Shown here in pieces: positions 55,948 to 64,000 of a stretch of DNA of 64,000 nt (the first letter of the stretch is position 1; each line of letters opens with the position of its first letter). The notes under the pieces are model-generated. The model saw only the letters and a list, made by a program, of their open reading frames with translations, did no database searches and had not been told where the DNA came from. Source of the DNA: Lentinula raphanica (lineage: Eukaryota > Basidiomycota > Agaricomycetes > Agaricales > Omphalotaceae); contig JANVFP010000002.1 of the NCBI GenBank assembly GCA_027919835.1, positions 992,001 to 1,056,000 of the forward strand, read 5' to 3'. Position numbers and translations under genes: made by a program.

Positions 55948-56669
55948 ATGTATATACCTCGCTGGACGATATACGCATTCCTTACCCTTGCCGTCATGAC
56001 TCACAAGGCTCTCGGAAGGCCCTCGGTGAGTGACTTTGTGATGCATACCGAATTATCAGCGAATCAGGGTTGTTGACTCTTTCTCTACAGCCCTTGAAGG
56101 CGCCTTCTGATGGACGACTGTCCTACGTCGACGAAGCCCCAGCTATCCCCGAGCCGGGTCCTCATGATGATGGCGTTGTTCGAAACGAAAAACGCACCGA
56201 ACCAGAGCAGACTCATCATGACGCGGCACAATCCGAGCCGGACGAGGCTACTCTGGTCAAAGAGACCGCCCGAGAAAGTCGCCGCTCCTGGATCTACTTC
56301 CATGATAGCATCCCCCGGGACAGAATCCCAGTGCCGATGAACAGTTTGTTCGTCGTTGACTGCGCCGAAAAACTCGGGCGTAAAGTCATCGACGAGAAGG
56401 AAATTCAATTCTGGAACTATCCAGAAGTCCAGGACTCAGCTCGGTGGAGGGCGTGGACGGATGAAGGCGTGGAGGGATGGAGGAATAAAGAGTATAAGTT
56501 CTCCCTCTTTGATGGCAAGCGTTCTCTGGAGTATGAAGGAGTAGTGAGACCTAGAGGCGAATCTGAAATTCGAGCTAAAGGGATGTCGATGGATACCAGA
56601 GTGTATACCATCAGTTCCACAGACATGGACTCCGTAATAGAGAAAGCTATCGCACATTATCAAAGTTAA
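55948..56669 (+). CDS. secreted protein, copy C (diverged)
   Basis: Exons 55948-56025 and 56091-56669 give 218 aa. The signal exon (MYIPRWTIYAFLTLAVMT...ALGRPS) and phase-0 intron position match copies A and B. The mature part is different: an acidic spacer rich in Glu/Asp/His (EPGPHDDGVVRNEKRTEPEQ), then a globular-looking region with SWIYFHDSIPRDRIPVPMNS, EIQFWNYPEVQDSARWRAW and YKFSLFDGKRSLEYEGVVRP. Only one Cys remains and the CxxxxC block is missing. The array may therefore shuffle one secretion exon onto different mature domains, or copy C is an old paralogue. Predicted extracellular; function unknown. Confidence 0.75.
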
Positions 56670-57213
56670 AAATGAACAGGCGAAGTCGAATGATAATGTT
56701 CTACATAGCAGTATGGAGTAGATGTCAATTATTACTACTGGTATATAACTCTGAAGACTGGGCAAAGCATAAGGAGAGTTGACGCATAACGGCCTATGAC
56801 AGCTTGCAGGTTGTAGCCCAACTAGGTCGTTACATTTCGTATTGCTCAGTCTGGTATCATACATGTAGAGACGAATATACCTTGTAGATACTTCGATAAA
56901 TAGTGTCCGGTGAATACTAAGTCGGCCTATTCCATAACTTGAAGTAAAGGACGGAAGTTTTGAACGTTCGAGCTTCAAGCTTCAAGCTCAAGTCCGGAAG
57001 CGCCTTGATCGCGAAGCAGAATGATTACTTTCAGACTAAAGTAAGTGCTTGCGCTTTTCTATTCCGAAGCGAGATTGAGCTGCGCCGTGTCGCTGCGGTG
57101 GATGACTGTAGTGGTGTATGAAAGAGGTTAAAAGCTGTAAGGCTCAATGATGTCACGCTATATAACTCGAGAACTCACAGCCACTTGGACAATCTTGAAC
57201 CCAATCCACCATC
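56670..57213. other. intergenic, promoter of fimbrin
   Basis: This is the 3' flank of copy C and the fimbrin promoter. A TATATAA word at 57159-57165 lies about 50 bp before the fimbrin ATG. Nothing else is supported. Confidence 0.5.
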
Positions 57214-59524
57214 ATGGAGGCACTCAAACTACAAAAGAAATTCCCTGAAGTTACGCGAGATGAAATGTTCGATCTGATAAATAGGTTCAAGTGAGTTTCT
57301 ATTCCCACTTCTTTCCTAGATCGAACAATCTGATAGCCTTTTCATCTTTGAAGCGCAATACACACCGACACACCTGGTCGTGTCGATAAATCTGCAGTTC
57401 TCCGATCTTTGCAAGCTAGCGGTGAAAACTATGACAATGCACGAGAAACGTTGAAGCATGTCAGCGTAGATGCCAGTGGAAAAGTAGAGCTTGAAGATTT
57501 TGTTGAGGTGAGTTCTCCGAGTGAAGTGTTTTCATTCCGTTCGAGATCATCTCACATATCTTCTACTACAGCTCAATGTCAAACTACGGACCCAAGCAAA
57601 GTCTGGCATATCAGCAAAGGCAGGAAAGGTCACAGTCCAGGGATCGAATGCCAATGTCAGCCACACTATTAACGAGGACGAGCGTTCCGAATTCACGAAT
57701 CATATCAATCTAGTGAGCTCAGCGATAATTCCCAAGTCGATCCTCGTCTGATCTCCTGAACAGGTCATAGAAAACGATCCTGACATCGGTTCTCGCTACC
57801 CAATACCCACGACGACCATGCAACTCTTTGACGAATGTAAAGACGGTCTCATCCTCTGTAAACTCATCAACGACTCCGTTCCTGATACCATCGACACTCG
57901 TGTTCTCAACAAGCCAACCGGGCGTAAGCCTCTCAACGCCTTCCAAATCACCGAGAACAACAACATCGTCATCACTTCTGCGAAAGCTATCGGATGCTCG
58001 GTCGTTAACATCGGTTCTTCCGATATCGCAGAAGGAAGAGAACATCTCATTCTCGGATTGATCTGGCAGATCATCAGGAGAGGTCTGCTAGCACAAGTGG
58101 ACATCAAGCTCCATCCAGAGCTGTATCGTCTCTGTGAAGAAGGAGAGACTATCGACGACCTTCTCCGACTTACGCCGGATCAGATTCTGCTGAGATGGTT
58201 CAACTACCACCTCAAAGCTGCAGGCTGGAAACGTCGCGTAAACAACTTCAGCAGAGACGTCTCGGACGGAGAGAACTATACTGTGCTCCTACATCAGCTA
58301 CAACCTGCCTCCTGTTCTCTATCCCCATTGCAAACTCCCGATCTCCGTACTCGAGCTGAACAGGTCTTACAAAACGCAGACGCCATCGGATGCAGAAAGT
58401 ATCTCACTCCATCGTCGCTCGTCTCTGGCAATCCGAGATTGAACTTGGCGTTCGTCGCGAATCTGTTCAACACCCATCCTGGTCTGGAGCCGCTGGATGA
58501 GCAGGAAGCGAAGGATTACGGAGTTGTCGACGACTTTGATGCAGAAGGAGAGCGTGAAGCGCGTGTGTTCACGCTTTGGCTCAACTCCCTCGGAGTAGAG
58601 CCTGGTGTGTTCAACCTGTTTGAGAACCTCAAAGACGGGTTGATCATCCTCCAAGCCTTTGACAAGATCTCACCTGGTTCCGTTGTCTGGCGACGTGTCT
58701 CGAAGCCTAAGGAGGGTGCCGGACAGGCGTCGTGGGCACAGTCGGGAGAGGGAGATGATGATGATGTGGATATAGGTGTAAAGCCTAACCAAAGCACTCT
58801 TTCACGGTTCAAAGCAGTGGAGAACACGAATTACGTGGTGGATCTCGGGAAGTCGCACGGAATGCATCTAGTCGGCATCCAAGGTGCAGATATTACGGAT
58901 GGACAAAAGACCTTGGTTTTGGGCTTGGTGTGGCAATTGATGCGGTAAGCTTAATCTGCTCGTTTTCACGGATCCATCTGTTTTTGACGTTCACCGTGCA
59001 GGATGAGTATCACCAAAACACTCACTTCACTATCCAAATCGTCGACCGGTCGTCCCATATCTGACACTGATATGCTCAAATGGGCGAATGCGACGGCGCA
59101 GAAAGGGAACCCGTCTGTGAAAACTATACGGAGCTTCAAAGATCCGTCTATAACAACCGGTCTGTATTTCTTGTCGCTTCTAGAAGCCATTAGGCCAGGT
59201 ATCGTCGATCCGGCGCTGGTCAATGATGTTGCGGAGACTGGGGACTATGAAGAGAGAAGAGCGAATGGTGAATCCGTTACCCACATGTTCTGTGTCCAAC
59301 ATACTCATGATGAATTCATAGCAAAACTGGCCATATCTATCGCACGTAAGATGAACGCGTTGATTTTCTTAGTTCCGGAAGATATTGTGGATGTGAGGCC
59401 GCGTTTGGTCAGTATATTCGTTGTTCCTAGTCAATTCTATTCCGGCTCTCATCTCTTTCTTGGTTTCGTTCAATGCATCTAGGTCATGACGTTCGTTGGA
59501 AGCTTGATGAGCATCGCTCAGTGA
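57214..59524 (+). CDS. SAC6: fimbrin (plastin), actin-bundling protein
   Basis: Cross-links actin filaments in endocytic patches, cables and rings. Exons 57214-57290, 57354-57507, 57572-57712, 57764-58944, 59002-59267, 59322-59407 and 59483-59524 sum to 1947 nt (648 aa), close to yeast Sac6. The N-terminus has an EF-hand pair with a good second loop (DASGKVELEDFV). Four calponin-homology domains follow as two actin-binding modules: DECKDGLILCKLINDSVPDT and NAFQITENNNIVITSAKAIG (CH1), DQILLRWFNYHLKAAGW (CH2), FTLWLNSLGVEPGVFNLFEN and HLVGIQGADITDGQKTLVLG (CH3), MLKWANATAQKGN and LVPEDIVDVRPRLVMTFVGS (CH4). The end, VMTFVGSLM, is family-typical. Calcium regulation through the EF hands is known in some plastins and is only possible here. 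Confidence 0.95.
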
Positions 59525-60848
59525 AACAAATCAATCGATCGTTAACGCTCTCGGTACCACTGTTCTTTTGAATCTGCTTCGATCACGGTACTGATTCTGG
59601 AGTGACAGTTCTGAGTTCTAGATAACCGTTTTATTATGTTGAATTTTATGGAATCACAGCTTCCTCTCGGATGCATAATAGTATAACTACGCCAATACCA
59701 TGTATCATGATCACCTATCACCATCAACGAACAGCGTATTTGAGTCAAGGCGATGTCGCTGTGACTTGCGAGTTCGAATCAAAGGCACGATGGTACTCGT
59801 TCAAGCAGGGGGTATTCCGAATGTATTCGATCAAAGGTACTGAACATTTCCAGATGGTCTTTCAAGGCAAAACGGAGATCGACATTGCTGCGTGATGGTA
59901 GGCTAGAAACGGCAACTACTGGTATCAGACTGCGAACTGAGATCAGAATACATCGCATTCAACTATCTTCCAGTGGAACTCTGCCTAAAATCCGACATAC
60001 GGAGGGTACGAGAGGGTACGATCATCTCAAAATAAACGCAGGTCTTGTTCATCTGAAATCGGCGATACTTGGGCGGCGAGGCAGCATTGTTTGTGGCAGA
60101 TGTATCAATATCTGGCTTTACTGATTCTTCAATTTATTTCAGGGAGTGCGTTCATTAAGTACATAGTGTTCCATACGACGAGACGGTGATTCAAAACACA
60201 CCCATGGGCGCCGTTTCGTGGACTCCCCTTGGCAACAACTGCCATGTAGTCTCATGTACTTGACTATTTTGAGCAGAACTATCTCTGGGATCTGAGCTGA
60301 GGAAGTAAGTCTTAAGGTAGACTCAGTGGTGGTAGTGCAAAGAGTAAGGTTTTCGTCTCAAAGATCAGAGTGACAGACCTCCTCCGATGATATCGAAGCC
60401 ACTAAGTATTAGTAGGCGCTACCAGGAGATCCCGGTATGGCCTGGTCATGGCCCATGAATGAACCATCACTTTTCGGCGCTTCGCGATCAGATTGATATG
60501 TCCTGATTCCCCTGATGTGACATGTCCTAGTCTCTATAAGAACTCAGCTGCTCCTTTGGCCCCACCTCTTTCTCTCGACCCACATCCACAGTTATTTGAA
60601 GTCAAGGCCTTCCCCCCTTCTTCGTTTTCTTTCTCTTTCGTATTCCAGCCGTGCTGCACCTTCTGAAAATCCAGCTTTCTATTCACGGTCATCGACTTTC
60701 CGAAGGTTTCTGTTGAATCAATTCGCCCAGAACCCTTTACGTTTCGTAAAAACGTTTTTTATACGCTCTCATAAGAAGCGTTGAAGTTTGAACTCCGTAT
60801 CCCCGTGCCTATCCTTTCTTTTTCTTCTCTACCAACAATCCCTCGAAC
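59525..60848. other. intergenic 1.3 kb, promoter of the bestrophin-type gene
   Basis: No frame is supported. A TATAAG word at 60535-60540 is followed by a C/T-rich stretch (60550-60620) typical of fungal transcription starts. This implies a leader of about 250-300 nt for the next gene. Confidence 0.5.
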
Positions 60849-63084
60849 ATGGTCGCTTCAAACCCCATGTATTCCAGCGGAATGTCGCTGAGGAAGAAGT
60901 TTCTAGCCACAGTCATCAACGACATCTGGCCAGAGACGTTGTTTTTCACGGCAGTAGCAACGAGTTAGGATTTGCGCTCCTCGGTTTCATTAAATTCAGA
61001 CTGATTCGCCTGTCACAGTGGTAGCCGCAATCACCAAGCTCACACCTCATCAACTGTTCTTGGACAACGGTTTACTCGGTGTTCTGGGTACAGTCCTTGG
61101 TCTCGTCATTTCATTCAGAACTTCTTCCGCATACGAAAGGTCGGTTTTGATGTATTATACCAATGATGACAGAATTGCACTGAGCTGTGGATCATAGGTA
61201 CTCTGATGGTCGGAAGATGTGGACGAATATTGCGACCTATTCGAGGACATTGGCTATGACAGTGCGTTCTCTAAACCTCTCATCTCAACACATCCTCAAG
61301 TGTTCTAGATCTGGATCCACATAACTAATGACAGACCCGCCCCAGCTGGTGGTCGTGCTCCGACCGAATTGGAATGCATTATCGAAAAAAAGTCAATGAT
61401 CAATCTCGTGCGGAAACTTGCCTTTCTCTCTGGGTAACATACTGAAAATACATATTTCATAGGTGCAAGCCCTCTCTGTTTCCATAAAGGTGTGTTCAAT
61501 TTGTTGTTTCAAAATGTTACGGTTCTGAGATCCGTTTCTCAGCATTACCTCCGTGGCGAGTCTGGCGTGTACTACCAGGATCTTTATCCCTTGGTTTGCT
61601 TCTTACCTCGATACGCAAACGGAGGAAAAACGGAGCATGACTTACTTCCTATGTGGCATGCCTCTGAAGATGGTGAATTTCCGTTAGAACACAACCCACA
61701 GCGCAATCCTGGTTCCAGGAGCAACTCCACCAACACCATGACTTCCAACTACAAGGAGGAAAGATCGTCTACTTTCTTCGGTTCTCTTCGCAAGAATAGC
61801 AAACAGGTCTTTGACCCTGAAAAGGTTTTGCCTGTGGTTGAAGTCCACCGTCCTCTCAAGCCTTCCAGGAATCCACCGCGGGCGGGATTCACGGATTACT
61901 TCCCCTTCCTAAAAATCTTCAAGCTGATTGCTAAACCGTTCAGAAAAAGCCCAGGTACAAATTGGACAGTTTTCTGATCCATCAAACAAAGATTCATTTT
62001 GAGCTCACAGGTAGCCAAGACGTTGATATGCGGGCGGTCCTAGGGCGAAAGCGCAAACCTAGACCTTGTGATAGCAATGTTCCGGTCGAGTTATCACTTT
62101 TCTTGATGAAGTGCGTTATGCGGTTCAGAAGCAGAATGATACACTGAATCCAAAGTTGTCTTCACACAGCTATGCCAATGTCATGATCAGGGCTGGATAT
62201 ATCCCTGCTCCTGTTGCTGGCACTTTGGTCGGTGCGATTACCAGTATGCAGGACACCCTCAGCAACCTTGAACGTATTGCGGACACTCCACTTCCATTTG
62301 CCTACCAAGCCCACCTTCGTATCTCGATCTGGTTTGTTGGGCTTTGTTACTATGTTTGCATCTCAATGACCATGTGGAAATTTCTCCAGGATCTATCTTC
62401 TAGCGCTCCCGGTAAGTTAGCTATGTTCTGATTTTTGGGGTGACACTTCTAACCTTCGGCATAAACAAAGTTCCAAATCGTGAAAACTTTTGGTTGGTTG
62501 ACCATCCCAGGAACTGCCTTCACCACGTTCTTGTACCTCGGTTTCCTCGAGATTGGTCAGGAGATGTGCGTTTGTCTTGCTTCGAGGTCATTTGTCAAAT
62601 GTTTCTGACACGCGGAGCATAGCGAGAACCCTTTCAACTACGATCTGAACGATTTGGGTAAGTCTTTTGTTTGTAACAAGATTGATGATGTTCTGATAGT
62701 GCAATCCGCAGACCTCGATGATTTCTGTTACATGATCCAGAGAGAATTGCATGAGATCACTGCTGTGAGTGTTCGAGTAACAGGCAAAGAATACTCAATT
62801 CAATTCGTGACTGTCTAGCACCCGACCCCCAATCCTTCAGAATACGTTTTCGGTCCTTGGAATCAGGTAGATGACCCTTGTCCGCTGCCTGTGACGTTCG
62901 AGATACTGACAAGTTATTCCAGCCCTTCGCTCCAGCTGATCGTCGTACCGCTCAAGAGCTCATCCAGGCCAACCAAGAGTACACTCACTCCGAACATGGA
63001 CCTGACAGTCAACCCGGTTCGCACAGTATCCAACGAACATTGCTCAAGGGTTGGAAGGCTGTCGATACTTCAACCCGGAAGTGA
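60849..63084 (+). CDS. bestrophin-family anion channel (UPF0187 / RFP-TM type)
   Basis: Predicted membrane chloride/anion channel. Exon-joined motifs follow the family: INDIWPETLFFTAVATMVAA, FLDNGLLGVLGTVLGLVISF then RTSSAYERYSDGRKMW, AMTIWIHITND, MINLVQALSVSIKHYLRGE, YYQDLYPLVCFLPRY, a polar insert of about 90 aa, SNVPVELSLFL, DEVRYAVQKQNDTL, LERIADTPLPFAYQAHLRIS, IWIYLLALPFQIVKTFGWLT, FLYLGFLEIGQEIENPFNYD, LDDFCYMIQRELHEITAH. Introns of 45-60 nt explain every frame change except one: between SLFL and DEVRY (62095-62108) the frame shifts by one base without a fitting intron. Only a 44-nt intron with a weak GTCGAG donor would bridge it, and it would delete the VELSLFL segment. Subcellular location (plasma membrane or vacuole) is unknown. 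Confidence 0.82.
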
Positions 63085-63925
63085 AGAGCTTCTTCCTTCA
63101 TGCTTTTTTCGTCTATGTTCAGGTGTTCAAGATACGTCATTGGGAAAACACGGATGCGGTCAAGGCTTTGCTTAGTTTAGTTTTTCTGTTTGAAAGTTTA
63201 TTCGCTCTTCCTATTTATGATGCCCCCACAAAGGGCAGAGCAAAAATCACACACGTCCCCGACATACTTACACTCGTTTATAATATATTGTCAGCTCTTG
63301 TAGAGCTGGGATCGCTTATACTGGGACGCAGGATCAGATCACTGGCGAGGCGAGTTCATTCATGCTCCAAAGGTTGAAACTTTACCTTCAAGATTTTCTT
63401 TGTAAAACTTGCCAAAGGTACAAACTCATCAGGCTAAACGTTGAACGTCGACCTATCATCATCAATCAATACTTCAAACTTCGACTTCAAAGGGACTGTT
63501 GTTTTTTGAGCATAGTAGGTCAGTGGCACAAGGCGCCAGTTATCTTATCGGATATCTTCAGGTTCGATCAATACTCTTCTTGCACCCAGCACTCAGCATC
63601 CATTCTGGCGCTAACACTGTACATGGTCAATTCAAACGACGTGTTGAACATGTCCAACACCTTTGTGTGATGTGGTCTTTTTTGACGGTATGAGTTCCTT
63701 TTACGAACAATGGACCCTTACCTTTTATGGTTACATGGCTTGGACTCAAGCGAGAAAACAAAGGGTGTTCATAACCACAAAAGTCAAAGGTCAAAGGATT
63801 TCGGTCTATCAACAACGTCCAAGCTTCTGCCTCGTGAAACGGATAAAGAGCGGGAGGTGCGATTCATGTTCGACTCAAACACCCTCATCGAAGAAGCCAC
63901 AGAGTATCCTCGCATTCGTCTAACA
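63085..63925. other. intergenic, no gene seen
   Basis: This is the 3' flank of the channel gene and the upstream region of the edge gene. Several short frames occur, none with family features. Confidence 0.45.
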
Positions 63926-64000
63926 ATGGTCGCTGTCACCCGTGCACAAGCCAAGCGTGCCGCTGCCTCTTCGTTTACCTCAGCCACTCCTGCGGCGGTC
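63926..64000 (+). CDS. start of a gene cut by the window edge
   Basis: ATG at 63926, then 25 open codons to the edge: MVAVTRAQAKRAAASS and so on. The basic, Ala/Ser/Thr-rich start is common in nuclear proteins (for example cyclin or chromatin-associated proteins), but 25 residues do not allow an assignment. The preceding context (TAACAATGG) is a good fungal start context. Confidence 0.5.
   Translation, partial: MVAVTRAQAKRAAASSFTSATPAAV

Noticed and set aside
62111..62431. Second frame change in the channel gene after ISIW as a frameshift
   Set aside because: A 57-nt intron from GTTTGTTGGG to TCTCCAG restores IWIYLLALPFQ, a family motif, so no mutation is needed there.

Overview
The window comes from a filamentous basidiomycete, most likely an agaricomycete mushroom. 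Genes are dense and lie on both strands. Most are cut by many short introns of about 45-70 nt with GTRNGT donors, CTRAY-like branch sites and YAG acceptors. Several families are typical of mushrooms: DUF6533 membrane proteins, F-box/LRR proteins, Kre9-like GPI-anchored proteins, and hAT elements carrying a second gene. I rebuilt intron-containing genes by hand by joining reading frames at splice sites. For almost every multi-exon model the summed exon length is a multiple of three and the joined protein fits its family. No transcript evidence was available.

Layout. 0.6-7 kb: an amidase-signature hydrolase, a gene-poor 3-kb stretch and an F-box protein. 7.5-13.4 kb: a 12-exon DUF6533 membrane protein with two apparent 2-nt exons, a GPI-anchored Kre9-like cell-wall protein and a single-pass membrane protein ending in a PPxY motif. 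13.9-19.4 kb: two short-chain dehydrogenases, an acidic RPA-interacting-protein-like gene and an uncharacterised gene with an unresolved 5' end. 19.5-34.8 kb: a 1459-aa protein with five Cys-pair modules on the minus strand, and two plus-strand proteins (588 and about 1590 aa) that end in a related CxxC...H...H finger. The CTD-kinase subunit CTK3 lies between these two. 35.2-43.1 kb: an F-box/LRR protein, a secreted GH79 glucuronidase-like enzyme, a 7-TM-like protein with a MITE in its promoter and a DUF3421 (natterin-like) protein.

43-57 kb is the accessory part. It holds a family of small secreted proteins (at least three intact copies) that share a leader and signal peptide. The array is split by a transposon nest: a MITE holds a 0.75-kb terminal-inverted-repeat element, which holds a 6.2-kb hAT element. 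The three insertions have target-site duplications of 9, 8 and 8 bp. The hAT carries a transposase (with one apparent frame break) and, divergently, a 701-aa companion gene. 57-64 kb returns to conserved genes: fimbrin (SAC6), a bestrophin-family channel with one unexplained frame change, and the first codons of a gene that runs off the right edge.

The most unusual items are the 2-nt exons, the three-level transposon nest with its companion gene, and the secreted-protein family around it.
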